From Xenoacremonium recifei (Eukaryota; Ascomycota; Sordariomycetes; Hypocreales; Nectriaceae), in assembly GCA_012184525.1 (NCBI GenBank), contig WOFQ01000061.1:124001-188000 (forward strand): DNA of 64,000 bases. The letters are read 5' to 3'. Positions 1 through 10,813 of the stretch are shown in pieces; position 1 is the first letter of the stretch, and each line of letters begins with the position of its first letter. The notes below the pieces were generated by a model that ran no database searches, was not told the DNA's origin, and saw only the letters and a program-made list of their open reading frames with translations. The translations under genes and the position numbers were made by a program.

Positions 1-164
1 ACTCTCGGTTCGTACTGTGGATGAATTCCCAACTTCTCAGGATTACGAGATAGTCCCACAACCTCATGGCCGCGGTTCAAGAGCTCGACGCAGAGATAGG
101 AGCCTCCGAAACCAGCAGGGCCAATAACTCCAACGGTAAGCTGTTTCGAGCCCAAGATTGTCAT
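1..164 (-). CDS. NAD(P)-binding Rossmann protein, N-terminal part only (runs off the window)
   Basis: The minus strand from the ATG at 164 reads an open N-terminus that begins MTILGSKQLTVGVIGPAGFG and continues to the window edge (54 residues seen). A beta strand (LTVGVIG) followed by a glycine-rich turn (GPAGFGGS) and then a strand ending in VVGLSRNPEKL is the start of an NAD(P)-binding Rossmann fold of the NmrA-like or epimerase type; the arginine after the second strand suggests NADPH. The rest of the protein lies outside, so the substrate cannot be inferred. It is divergent from the dehydrogenase starting at 614. Confidence 0.6.
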   Translation of the reverse strand, partial: MTILGSKQLTVGVIGPAGFGGSYLCVELLNRGHEVVGLSRNPEKLGIHPQYEPR

Positions 165-613
165 TCTGACTGTCTTTTGATTCTTCGATGGTTCAAGTAA
201 AACTGCTAGAAACCATGATCAAGTAATAGACTCTAGATGTGGGCTGGCATTTCACTTATAATGGCTGGTGGTAACTTGTAAATATCTACTTTTCACGTAT
301 ATCTTCTAATAAAGGACCGGATAAGATGGATCGCAGCAGGCTTCTACAACAGGCGCGGGGCCGAAAACTACTCTAATGCGGAGTACATTCAGGCCAGTTT
401 GCGAAGGCGTGCGACGAGTCCATATCTCAATGTGGGGGTTTTACACTTCATGGCGGGGTAAGTTAGATTCTTCTCTCACCTTGCACTTATACACAGCAGA
501 CACAAGAAAACAAAGTGCAGGACTCCTCAGTCATTTTTTTAATTATCATAGAACTATTATCACTTTTTGTCGCGTTTGTATTCTTTTTGCCTCCTCAAAA
601 ATTGTTGAACAGC
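165..613. other. Divergent intergenic region
   Basis: About 450 bp between the minus-strand Rossmann gene and the plus-strand dehydrogenase. It has no convincing coding potential. A TGTGGGGG and a GCGGGGTA element lie at about 431-460, related to the TGGGGTA sites seen elsewhere in the window, followed by pyrimidine-rich sequence before the start at 614. Confidence 0.4.
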
Positions 614-1770
614 ATGGAGTGTGATATTGGATTCATCGGTATGGACTCGAACCATTGCAAAAACTCCAAATCTAATGGACTCATCAACGCAGGACTAGGG
701 GCCATTGGGTATCCAATGGCCGCGGCGATACGCCGGCAGCTGGAGAGGGAATTCAAACTTTATGTGTTTGACGTCTATCGACCGTCATGCGTGCGTTTCC
801 GAGACCAACTCGGACAATTTGGTCCCGTGGAAATAGTACAATCACCACGCGAAATCGCCGCCCACACAGCCGTGATCGTATCCATGGTTCCAGGAGCTGC
901 CGAGGTTACCCAAGTCTATCTCGATGAGAACAATGGCATCATAGCGGCTCCAATCAAAGGCACCAGATTGCTGCTAGAATGCAGCACTATTGATGCACAA
1001 ACAGCGCAAACGGTAGCTGCAGCAATTCGCGACGCTGGACAGGGAACTTACATTGACGCACCTGTATCTGTATGATTTCCCGGAAACTCAGTTCTGATTA
1101 TAGATATAGTAGACTTTACTGACGTTCCCTAGGGCGGCGTACCTGCAGCCGAAAGACAAACACTTTCCTTCATGGTCGGCCACCAACCCCCAACCGGCGA
1201 GTCTCAGCTGGATGACAGATTGCATCGCCTCATTAAAATGATGGGTGATCCGAAGAAGGTTTTCTGGTGCGGAGATGTCGGGCTCGGCCTTGCAGCTAAG
1301 ATAAGCAACAATTACATATCATGCTCGGTGCTGCTGTTGATTGCAGAAGCCATGGCAATTGGAGTCAAGGCCGGTGTCGATCCAAAATTACTCCACGAAA
1401 TAATTCACAACTCAACCGGCCAGACTTTCATGGGCGACAACGTATGTCCGGTACCTGGGATAGTAGCGCATGCGCCTAGCAGTAACAATTGGAAGCTTGG
1501 GTTCAAGACCCAAATGTTCCTCAAAGATCTTTCGTTGGGAATCGACGCAGCTCATCGGTCCAACCTCCAACCTTCTATGGCTGAAGCCGCTTATCGGGTT
1601 TTCCAGGAAGCATCAGAAGACTCGCGATGCGTAGTAAGTCACCTTTCATCATCCCAAGCCATTTTATTCTTTGCAAGATCGTTCATAATGATTGATTGTT
1701 GGTTACATTGCAGGATCGGGATGGTTCCTCGGTATATCTTCACATTACGGATGACAAATCTGGCTCATGA
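614..1770 (+). CDS. NAD(P)-dependent beta-hydroxyacid dehydrogenase (3-hydroxyisobutyrate dehydrogenase / 6PGDH-like)
   Basis: Four exons: 614..638, 693..1069, 1133..1633, 1714..1770, giving 319 residues. Splicing the first 54-bp intron creates the classic dinucleotide loop GFIGLGAIGYPMA near the N-terminus. The second junction restores the substrate-binding signature DAPVSGGVPAAE, and the catalytic region GLAAKISNN carries the family lysine. The last exon gives a typical C-terminus (DRDGSSVYLHITD). Enzymes of this family oxidise small beta-hydroxyacids such as 3-hydroxyisobutyrate in valine breakdown, or act as tartronate semialdehyde or imine reductases; the exact substrate cannot be told. 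It sits next to a maleylacetate-reductase-like gene, which suggests use in a catabolic pathway. No obvious mitochondrial presequence is seen, unlike the mitochondrial valine-pathway enzyme, so a cytosolic paralogue is more likely. Confidence 0.85.
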
Positions 1771-2208
1771 TGGACTTTCTTCAACATCTAGATAGACCAG
1801 AAATTGAATGACATTGCGCCTTCTGGCTTGTTATCACTGCGCTTCCTCGTCATGGTGTTTAATTAACCGGTGTAGTCGTTGTATTGGCGTACAAGGAGAC
1901 GAGTTAGTCCAGCAACCCCTCCATCTATCACTGTGTCTGCAGCCCGTTTCTACCCCAAGTATCTTGTGTGGGGTCAATGCGGTTAGCCTGCGCTCACAAT
2001 CCAAGTTGACCACTCTTCCAATTATTACTTTTGAGTAAACAAGGGCTACTACCATTGGGGAATGTGAAATTGGAGGATAAGTAGTCTTTTCGGCTTTTAA
2101 AGCCTCGAGACTTCTTGGCCAAGGTTGCATTTTCTCTTGCAGACGTATCCCCTTTGCCACGAAGACTCATCCTTATTGGTAACGGCAGCCCACGCCGTTG
2201 TTTCAACA
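1771..2208. other. Intergenic region upstream of the iron alcohol dehydrogenase
   Basis: About 440 bp without a supported gene. It contains the TACCCCA/TGGGGT inverted repeat listed at 1951. Short open frames here on both strands show no family resemblance. Confidence 0.4.
1951..1975. promoter_or_regulatory. TACCCCA-N11-TGGGGTC inverted repeat
   Basis: TACCCCA at 1951-1957 is followed after 11 nt by TGGGGTC at 1969-1975, about 235 bp upstream of the maleylacetate-reductase-like start. The arms agree for six of seven bases. The same core recurs upstream of other genes in the window. A GTGGGG half also fits the carbon-repressor CreA consensus SYGGRG, so either a cluster-specific factor or CreA could bind. 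Confidence 0.4.
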
Positions 2209-3353
2209 ATGTCTACCTTCACGTTTTCTTCGGCCTTCCCGAAAGTCCTCTTTGGCCAAGGGACTTTGCCAAAGTTGCCACAGCTCATTGTGGACTTAGG
2301 CTGCTATAAAGTCTTGATATTGTGTACACCACAGCAAGTTGAGCTTGCGCAAACAGTCGCCAGTTTGGCCAAGGACAAGTCTGTCGGTATTTTCAGCCGC
2401 GCTACAATGCATACGCCCATTGACATTACGAAAGAGGCTCTCTTAGAGGCTAAGGGGAAGGATATAGACGGAGTCGTTTCCGTTGGTGGAGGTAGCACCA
2501 TTGGGCTTGGTAAGGCACTGAGCACTCGCCTGAGCCTTCCGCATATTTGCATCCCTACAACGTATGCTGGCAGTGAGATGACGCCTATTCTTGGAGAGAC
2601 CGAAAACGGCCGCAAGGTCACTCGGCGAGACCCAAAGATCCTACCGACCGCGATCCTCTATGACGTTGATCTTACGTTGACCTTACCTATCCGTATGAGC
2701 ATCTACAGCGGAATAAACGCGATTGCCCATTCTGGTAAGTGCATTGCATTCCAGAGTAGTATGCAAAATGAGAAATCACTAATGTGGCGACCTTGAAAAC
2801 CACAGCCGAAGCTCTGTATGCGATCAATACCAACCCTATCATCAACCTGATTGCTGTCTCGGGCATAAAGGCACTAAGTGAAGGACTACTTGCCATCAAA
2901 ACGAATCCGAACAATAGTGAAGGGCGGTATAAGGCTCTGTATGGGGCCTGGCTATGTGGACTCTGCCTCGGGTCTGTGGATATGGCACTTCATCATAAGC
3001 TCTGCCACACACTCGGTGGCACTTTCGATATGCCGCATGCGGAGACACACGTGGCTATCCTTCCTCATGCCCTGGCTTATAACGCCTCTTCTGCTCCGGT
3101 AGCAATGAAGGCCCTGGCTAGTGCGATCCCTGGGAGTCAAGGAGATGCTATTCACGGCATCAAAACTCTATATCGTGAACTTGGCATTGATGTTACCCTC
3201 AAATCATTGGGTATGCCTGAGAATGGTATCAACCAAGCTGCTGATATTGCGGTACAAAATCCTTACCCGAACCCAGCGACCTTGGAACGAGAGGCAGTTC
3301 GCAAGCTCCTTCTAAGGGCGTGGGCAGGTGAAGAGGCGGACATAAGAGCTTGA
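2209..3353 (+). CDS. Maleylacetate reductase-like iron-containing alcohol dehydrogenase
   Basis: Two exons, 2209..2734 and 2806..3353, encode 357 residues, the usual length for maleylacetate reductases. The N-terminal domain carries the NAD-binding GGGS motif (VVSVGGGSTIGLGKA) and PTTYAGSEMTP. The C-terminal all-helical domain has the metal-site histidines in AIAHSAEALYA (made by splicing) and MPHAETHVAILPHALAYN. The family reduces maleylacetate to 3-oxoadipate in the hydroxyquinol branch of resorcinol, resorcylate and related aromatic breakdown. The start chosen is the ATG that opens STFTFSSAFPKVLFG, the expected N-terminal strand. No hydroxyquinol ring-cleaving dioxygenase is present in the window, so this assignment to maleylacetate itself is an inference. 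Confidence 0.87.
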
Positions 3354-3513
3354 ACGATAGGAAGTGTCACCGGCCCTTGATGAGTCTTAGAACCAAGATA
3401 TGCCACCTTTAATCATTCTTAGGAAACTTTAAAAAAATAGTTTGTAGCGTACTACAGATTAGCAGTTTAAGACTCAAAATATGCGTTATGTGCAAAATGA
3501 TTAGGTGGCCTAG

Positions 3514-4368
3514 CTAGTTGTGCTCCAACCCTTCCCAGAAATTAAGAATCTTTTCGATGCAAGTATCTGCAGCTTCTGCGTAAATCTCGTGACCCCCTGA
3601 TTGAACAACTTCTAACTTAGCGTTTGCCACGATCGAAGCTACTTCTTCCATTGACTCGACTGTGACCAGAGAGCTACCTGTGGGTGCTAGGATCAGCATC
3701 GGCGCTTCGATCTGGCTTAGATAGGGCCGAGCATCTAGTTTTCCAAGAAATTCTGCGTATCCTGCAAGACCCTCGCCATCGCTCATTGCGACCCTGTCCG
3801 TCCACCAATCAATATAAGCTTGATCCTGGCTCGCCACCGTGCCTCCCTTGGCTTGAAGACGCTCGGCCCAGCCACGTGAGCCTAATTTAGATACTGCTTC
3901 GGGCCATGAGCCCATGCCAAACGCCAGGAAGTCCTGAGCAGCCTGAGGTAGATAAGTTGGCGAGGAACATATGACGATCGACTTCACGCGGTCGGGATAC
4001 GTGGCTGCAAATATCTCGGCAAGCATGCCACTGGTTGATTCTCCAATAAAGTGCACTTTGTCTATAGCGAGTTGATCGAGCATATCCTTAATCTCATCAA
4101 CTATAGTAGCGACGGAGTACTGGTATGCATCATCTGTTCCTCGCTTAGGATAGCTGGATCTGCCATGGCCTCGGAGATCTCGACGCAGAACGTGGTAGCG
4201 GCGGGCCAAGCTTGGCACCCATTGGAAGAAATGCTCAGCCGTCCTTGCAAAGCCGGGCTGAATCAATACAGTATCGGCTTTGCGCCACGGATCAACGAAG
4301 CTGTCATATATATATGAGGTCGTTTGGCCGTTCTCGTGGCGCAAGAAGCGACGAGTGACGGTTTGCAT
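3514..4368 (-). CDS. Alpha/beta-fold hydrolase
   Basis: Single exon, 284 residues from the ATG at 4368 (an upstream in-frame ATG at 4431 would add 21 residues lacking family resemblance). The oxyanion and early strands are seen as TVLIQPGFARTAEHF, followed by the RRDLRGHGRS motif. The nucleophile elbow is GESTSG (serine near residue 111), and the catalytic histidine is in QSGGHEIY near the C-terminus. This is the fold of 3-oxoadipate enol-lactonases, epoxide hydrolase-like and other small ester or C-C hydrolases. Convergent with the maleylacetate-reductase-like gene, with 160 bp between stops. It could hydrolyse a lactone or ester intermediate of the same pathway, but the substrate is not visible. 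Confidence 0.83.
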   Translation of the reverse strand: MQTVTRRFLRHENGQTTSYIYDSFVDPWRKADTVLIQPGFARTAEHFFQWVPSLARRYHVLRRDLRGHGRSSYPKRGTDDAYQYSVATIVDEIKDMLDQLAIDKVHFIGESTSGMLAEIFAATYPDRVKSIVICSSPTYLPQAAQDFLAFGMGSWPEAVSKLGSRGWAERLQAKGGTVASQDQAYIDWWTDRVAMSDGEGLAGYAEFLGKLDARPYLSQIEAPMLILAPTGSSLVTVESMEEVASIVANAKLEVVQSGGHEIYAEAADTCIEKILNFWEGLEHN

Positions 4369-4816
4369 GGCCGTTGGATAAATTATAAAGGAGGACTCCG
4401 TATCTGTCAGGTGACAGAACGTATTGCACAAGAGTTTTTTTCGGCTTCTGAAAGAATTCGTAACGGATGACGACCATGCTAATCGATCAAATGATCTAGT
4501 GCCCTTTCACTGCCTCATAATACAGCAAATAACGTTATTGATAATTATCTCTATGTGAATGCCATTGCCCCGTGGGGAAGACAGCCTTTGGGGTATTGTA
4601 TCGATGTGGGGTGTTGTCCCCGCTTGGTCAAGCGGTAGAGGGTAATAATTCCACCAAACTGCTGCTATTGGTGTAGGGAGCTCTTAAAATTCTATGCAAG
4701 AGGATAGGAAGCTTAGAATAGGTTCTCTGGCCAGTCAATTACTCACATTACAGCGTCTTATTCCCGATCCACGTGTGCTTTCTTCAAGCAATCGAACCTC
4801 CACCACCGCGTTCAAC
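4369..4816. other. Divergent promoter region with TGGGGTA/TGGGGTG sites
   Basis: About 450 bp between the divergent alpha/beta hydrolase and first carboxylesterase. TGGGGTA at 4589-4595 and TGGGGTG at 4607-4613 form a direct pair 11 nt apart. The stretch CGCTTGGTCAAGCGG at about 4620 can form a short hairpin but does not make a tRNA. Confidence 0.4.
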
Positions 4817-6753
4817 ATGCCCTCCTCTGATCAGGATACCACGTTCGAGTTCCAACATCCCACAATAGGCCCGATTCTGGGTAGATTGAAGGATGGAGCG
4901 GTACACTTTCGGGGTATCCAGTATGCATCACTTCGCCACTGGTTTGACAATTCCACGCTGTCTACGTATGATGGAAGCGGACTGAACGCTCTGTTTCACG
5001 GGTATTCTCTTCTTTGACGCTCCCACCTTTAACTATATATTTGGGGGAGGGAGTAAGATGGAATTGCTGATATTCGGGCTGGTATCATAGAGCTCAGACA
5101 ATATCAGACCCCACGGCTGTCGATTTCGAGCACCTTGCGATCCAGAAAGATCTGCCTAAACCGACGGCACCAGGAATGTCCGCGACGAATTGTTTGAACC
5201 TCAATATCAGTGTTCCTATGAGGCCGAACGTCTCTAGTGGTTTTCCTGTCTTTGTTTTCATTCACGGAGGCGGCTTCAGCACCGGAGCCAATTGGTGGCC
5301 GCAGTATGATATAGGCCGTTTCGTACAGCTTTCATGCGAAAGGAAGAAGCCAATCATTGCTCTGAATATAAAGTAGAATCGGATTTTTACTTTTCTTTCG
5401 TCTTGTGAATATTTACTAACGAGTGTTTGCGCATTATAGCTACCGACTCGGAGCACCGGGATTCATGTCGAGTGAAGAGCTTCGGCAAGCCGGCTATAAA
5501 AGCAACCGTGGTTTGGATGATCAGCGAGTTGCGCTACTTTGGGTCAAGAAATATATCGCTGGCTTCGGCGGAGATCCTGCACAAGTCACTGTGGCAGGTG
5601 AGAGTGCGGGCGGACGTGAGTAATTTCCTCTCAACGGAGGCTGTCTGTTTCCATTTGGAGACCATTTGACTGACCGATTCGGCGAGCCTCAGTATCGACT
5701 GCACGACTACTCTATACTGAGGAACCACTGGCCACTCGGATCGTTGTCATGGGTGGCTCGCCGCCTAACGTCTCTCCACTGGACCCAATGACCGCCAATA
5801 TTGCATATGATAAGGTTGTCGAGAAACTTAACATTGAATCTCTTACTTCCGAAGCTAGAATAAAGTCGCTGGAGAAAGCCTCTAATTTAGAGATTCAGCA
5901 AGGGTTTGGCGTGTCTATGCCGTTCATGCCTATTCTTGGTGCAGAGCTTCTTCCATACGCCGAATCATTTACGCTAATGGCGTCCGACGATTATAAGTTG
6001 AATAACAAAGCACTTGAAGAGGCTTTGATTGTATATTCACCCTTGGATGTAGGCCATTGATGCTCATACTGTGCCAATAATCAATCTCTATAAGACGATG
6101 CTAACTAATTGAACATTTAGGCAAGCATCTTCCATTTCATGAACTTATTGGCCCGTTATGCAGACATTGCTGATGGGTTCACGAAGCGAATTCGATTTGC
6201 ACTGCAGAACAACCCAGAAGAAGGAGAAAGACTTCTGCGAGCTTATGAGATTATTCCCGGACTTGATAGACAGACCGCATTAATACGGATCTTGCAGTTT
6301 GGATCTGACATTGGCTTTCAGATGCCTGCTCGAGCCTTGGCCCAAAGATTTCCAGGAAATGCCTTCCTAATGGAATTCTCCGAGCCAAATCCGTGGAAAG
6401 GAGTCTTCAAAGGATACAGCACTCACATACTTGACGTTGCGTTTCTTTTCCAAAACTACAACGATCATCTCAACACCATCCAGCGCGCGACTGCGATCCA
6501 ATTTGCTGATGACGTCTTCAGCTTTGTGTACGGAAATCTGAATTGGAAGCCTTTCTCTCAAGCAAACGGATTGAGTGTCTTACGAGACGGTCAAAGACGA
6601 TATATCGAAGGATCTGAAGCGAGGACAAAATGTTATGCCGAACTTCGTGGAGTGGCAAGTGCCGTTGGTCTGGACACCCTACTCGGCGCTTGGAATGCAT
6701 TCCTGTTCTCTCAAGCGGACACAGTCCTCCCTGCTTCTAATACTTATTCATAA
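4817..6753 (+). CDS. Type-B carboxylesterase (first copy)
   Basis: Five exons: 4817..5001, 5091..5372, 5440..5615, 5693..6048, 6121..6753; 543 residues. The model joins the N-terminal VHFRGIQYA strand, the oxyanion loop FVFIHGGGF, ALNINYRLGAPGF, the repeat DDQRVALLWVKKYIAGFGGDP and the nucleophile elbow AGESAGG (serine near residue 211). The acid is probably in the MEFSEPNPW region and the histidine in YSTHILDVAFLF, matching the layout of fungal carboxylesterases/cholinesterase-like hydrolases. No signal peptide is seen, so an intracellular esterase is likely, acting on a small ester or on a conjugated plant compound. It is followed at 300 bp by a second, divergent carboxylesterase on the same strand. 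Confidence 0.87.
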
Positions 6754-7049
6754 TGACATTGAAATTTGAGGTGGCCCATAGCCGCGATCTCATTTCTTAC
6801 GTTTTGCGGGGTTGTCTAGCCATCCTAACACTATTCTCCTCCGAATAGTTTGCCCAACGGCGCAAATAACCCCACATAGAGTTTAATACTAACCCCAATA
6901 TCACGACGGGGTAGTTCAATGAGCTCCAAAAGCTCATCTTCAATTATTCGCCTTTAAGTCAAGCCCGGATTTTGTGACTTTTCACCTGTGTTCAATTCCA
7001 TCAGCTACTCGCCCCGTATCTGTGCTTTTAGTCTCCAAGTTGCTAAGTC

Positions 7050-8903
7050 ATGGCTATTTCATTGGAACATGATTCTTTGCGTACAACACTAATCGGTGTG
7101 CGTGACGAAGACGTCGCTCATTTCAGGGGCATACCCTACGCCAAAATTCCGCAGCGATTTGCTTTAGCCCAACCCGTTGCAGATCTGGGCAAAGAATTCA
7201 AGTGCACCGAATACGGGTTAGTTCATGTTCTCTCATGTATTGCAGGTCGCAACGCTTTGCGGCTGATATTTTGAGATAGGCCTCGCTGTCCGCAGGTGAA
7301 GGTTGATGGCAGACATCTTCTTCGCATCCCGCCTGTTGCTAATTTCCCACTTGAATATGAGGACGAATTTTCATGTACCAATCTGGATGTCTGTGTTCCA
7401 ACGAATTTTCTCAATACATCAAACTTGAGCGCGATCCCTGTGGTGGTCTGGATTCATGGTAAAATTTTCCCTTCGCTCCGCTTTCTGTTTACACCGTCAT
7501 CCCTAAAAGCCAGATGGCTAAATAACACATACATAGGAGGCTCCCAAGCGGTGACTTTTGGAAGCGCCAAGTCTAGGATATGCGGTAAGATTCTCAGAAA
7601 TCAATCTTTGATGATGAATTACTTTCCCAAGGGAATTCGGCTCTAATACTAGGTACTGCAGACCCTACAGTGCTTGTACGCGAGTCTATTCGGCTCGGTA
7701 TGCCTATGATTATGGTCAATATTCAATATCGGCTAAACGTATTCGCCATTGGCGATGGTTCGGGACCTGCAAATTTGGCTTTGCAGGATCAGCGCATGGC
7801 CTTAGACTGGGTACAGAGCCATATCGCAGGGTTTGGTGGTGATCCAGTAAGATGCTTCGGATACGATGACTGGTATCGCATTAACTGATTCTTCCTCGCG
7901 TAGGCTTCCGTTACTGTATATGGAGAGAGCGCAGGGGCTGTTTATGCACACGCCCAGCTTGTTACCAAAGCTCCAGCCAAACAGTACATTTTATCATCAG
8001 GGACACTGCATCTGTCTCCTCCACAGCCACCAAACAATGTTTCCAGACTTCGAAACGCCGTCATTCAGCAACTTGAAGACTTAGGTTACAGTGCCGATCT
8101 AAAGAATGTCTCATCAGATCAGATTATAGAAGCGATTACGGCAGCTGGAATAAATACCTGGTTCCTACAGACAGAGCCAAACCTCGATGGTTGGGAACAA
8201 AGCACTGGAGATGCTACGAGAGTACTAACAACAGATGTTCAGTACGAAGTAAGTGCACTTCCTTGCATAGTCCTTTTGCTTTTTTACCAAGCTAGGACTA
8301 ATATCTCCCTAGTCAATAATTTGGCAAAGAGGGATCTGGTCAACTGACCCTTCCGACATTGGCAGGGCATTCGCGTTAGCAGGTGATTTGGGTGATGAGC
8401 TAAAGAAGCTATATCACGTATATGAGGACAGGCCTACATCATGTAGGACCGGCGCTCTCGACTTCATCACGGACTACAAATTCGTAATGCCTCTGGAACT
8501 ACTGAGCGATGTTTGGCAACGGGAAGGGAAACCTATGTTCCGGGCGGTTGTGGATGAGCCAAATCCCTGGCAACCGTCTACTGGCGCTCACCATGCCGTG
8601 GATGTGGCACTTCTCTTTGGTGGTTTTGATTTGAGCTTTGCTCCTGCGGCCAAGGCCACGGCAGAGGCAATGCGGTCGGCTTGGATACAGTTCGTATCGA
8701 ATGGTAATCCCTGGGATTACGGGAACATGGTCCATTCTCATTTTGCCTTTGGACCGCATGGCATCTGCGGCCTACTAGATGAGACACAGTCTAGATCTAG
8801 AAGAAGGTTGTCTAATGTTGAGGCTCTGCGTAAGATGGATAAGTTTGCCCTTGATCAGGTATCTTTTGCCTTGATGGCGGGCAAAGTCAGCCTTCTAAAT
8901 TAG
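7050..8903 (+). CDS. Type-B carboxylesterase (second copy)
   Basis: Six exons: 7050..7216, 7280..7458, 7537..7584, 7662..7846, 7904..8248, 8313..8903; 504 residues. Splicing reconstructs YGPRCPQ, VVVWIHGGS, MVNIQYRLNVFAIG, LQDQRMALDWVQSHIAGFGGDP and the elbow VYGESAGA (serine near residue 202). The C-terminal part has VVDEPNPWQ and the histidine segment GAHHAVDVALLFGG. The exon of only 48 bp is needed to keep frame and matches the loop after the oxyanion strand. The oxyanion loop is HGGS rather than HGGG as in the first copy, and this protein is shorter; the two look like old paralogues rather than a recent tandem duplication. No signal peptide seen. Confidence 0.84.
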
Positions 8904-9285
8904 CCATCTGACTAGCCGAGACAAATAACATTCATTGACTCTTTTTTATTTAACAGAGTGTTGACAGAGAAGTCTCCATAGGGGAATGGGGATAGTTCGG
9001 GAGGAAAAGGCCAAAAACGACAAAATGAACGAGTAAACACAACAAGCGATATCGTATACAAATGGTGAGGTTGGAAAAGGCTAGATCAATTCCACGCAAC
9101 TCGATTGCTTAGCAGGATATTATCCTTGCCCCATTGAACCTCCTAAGCGTCGATATTGACGTGAAGCACACAAATACAGTCATACATTGCTATAAGAACG
9201 TTGAAAGGATGCCAACCTGCTTCCTTTCCATGGGTTTCCAGTACAAAGATCAACGCAAGCGCAAACCTTCTAAACGAATCGTCTT
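8904..9285. other. Convergent intergenic region
   Basis: About 380 bp between the second carboxylesterase and the SDR stop codons. Nothing coding recognised; probably holds both 3' untranslated ends. Confidence 0.4.
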
Positions 9286-10259
9286 TTAGTTGACTCCAAG
9301 CAGAATCTCCTGCCCCTTGCGAACATTATTGCACAGCTGATTACCCATCCATCTAGGTTCTGCATCATGCAGTGAATCCTCCAGTTCGACAATTTCGTCT
9401 CCAGCAATAAATAATGCCTTTCCATTAAGATACGATTTGACTATGGGTAGGAATAAGGCATACGCTACACCCTCTGGCGTGTTTTTGGGGAGCGTCCAGT
9501 TTCGTAACCAGTTCTCTAACAGCATTGGCGTCACTGAGAAATACGGAGAGTCAGCGACGTTCAGTCATCCGGAAAATTTAGAAACTCACCGGTCACCCAA
9601 GGTGCGATGGTATTCACCGTGATATTACGTTTAGCTACTTCGGGACGCAAAGCACGAACAAGTCCAAGAACTCCAGACTTAGCAGCGCAGTACATGTATA
9701 TGGGTGGCGCTGGGAAAAATGCACCGGCTGAGGAGGTCATCACGAGTTGGCATCGTGTTTCTGGCCACTTGGCGAAATAATGAAGAGCACAGCGCGCTAC
9801 ATATATCTGACCCACGAGATTGACGTCGATGGACTTCAGAGTTGGTGGCAGGAGCTTCCCTTCTGGATCGAAGGTCTCGGCTAGAAGGTCTTCGTGCGTG
9901 TTGATACCGGCGTTTGACAGGACACTATGGATGATGCCGAAGCGGACCATCGCGTCTTGAAATAGATTCAAGACATCATCCCATTTGGAAACATCACATC
10001 TCCTGAAGAGGACTCGATGCTCCAACTTCTCAGACAGATCTTTGCCAATTGTATCCTGATAATCACCAATCGCAACATTGGCACCATTCTCTACCACCAA
10101 CAAATCTGTAAGCATTATCATCACTATTTTTACTCGGGCCAACTGACCAAGCGCAACATCTACAGCAGCACGGCCTATGCCTGTGGCTGCTCCGATGATT
10201 AAGATTGTCTTGCCCTGCAGAGCTTTCAAATCACCAGAGGATATTTTGTATGTAGTCAT
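9286..10259 (-). CDS. Short-chain dehydrogenase/reductase (SDR)
   Basis: Minus strand, exons 10259..9590 and 9533..9286 (305 residues if nothing else is removed). The cofactor loop is GAATGIG, the structural motif SNAG, and the active site SSAGAF followed by YMYCAAK (tyrosine and lysine). The junction at 9590/9533 gives NTIAPWVTVTPMLLENW, the usual SDR substrate-loop entry. A further 42-bp segment at 10106..10147 has good GT/AG ends (GTCAGT and TTACAG) and, if removed, restores the spacing between the GxxxGIG helix and the second strand (VDVALDLLVVENGANVAIGDY; 291 residues). It stays in frame either way. It is divergent from the FAD oxidase, sharing a promoter rich in TACCCCA sites. Confidence 0.85.
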
Positions 10260-10469
10260 TGTTGATTTATTCTGGTGTTTCCAAATGTTCATAGTATCAT
10301 GGCCAGTCCAGTCAATGATCACCAATAAATTGATTTATGCGGGGTTTCAAGACTTGAGTGAGCGATCAGTAGAGACCCTAGCACAGTGATTACGAGAACT
10401 GCTCAAGAAACACAAATAGTTGGCTAACTGTGAAGCACCTCACCCCGACGAGAGCAAGATCCGTAATAT

Positions 10470-10584
10470 TACCCCACATTGTATGACCTGGATAATTTGA
10501 GGTTTAGGATCCCCACGTGGGGTATCAAGAATAGCGACATAAACACGGTTAGCATCCCGATTACCCCATACTGATCCTGGGGTA
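10470..10584. promoter_or_regulatory. Cluster of TACCCCA/TGGGGTA sites including a perfect inverted repeat and a CACGTG palindrome
   Basis: Within the divergent SDR/FAD-oxidase promoter (10260-10813) there are four copies of the same element: TACCCCA at 10470, CCCCACGTGGGGTA at 10511-10524, and TACCCCA at 10562-10568 facing TGGGGTA at 10578-10584 with a 9-nt spacer (perfect arms). CCCCACGTGGGG at 10511-10522 is a perfect 12-bp palindrome with a CACGTG E-box core. The position about 230-340 bp before the FAD-oxidase start and 210-325 bp before the SDR start suits control of both genes. Binding factor unknown. Confidence 0.5.
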
Positions 10585-10813
10585 GGAATCATGATGATAT
10601 TCTTTACCTCCCCACCGGACTGTGCCGAGGGTGTGGGCAGGGTCAGATCATGAACCCCTCCAGATTCTCGGGCAGAGTGGAGCTTTGCGTAGGAAAACAC
10701 CAATACCATACCGTCTTGAATTGTTGATCTATGTACCAAAACGGTTGTGAACTTTACACAACACAACAGTTTCAACCAGTTTCCCTTGTAATCAAGAAAA
10801 TCCAACAGCAAAC

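Noticed and set aside
4620..4640. Possible tRNA: GCTTGGTCAAGCGGTAGAG resembles a tRNA D-arm
   Set aside because: No matching anticodon arm, T-arm or closing acceptor stem could be built around it.
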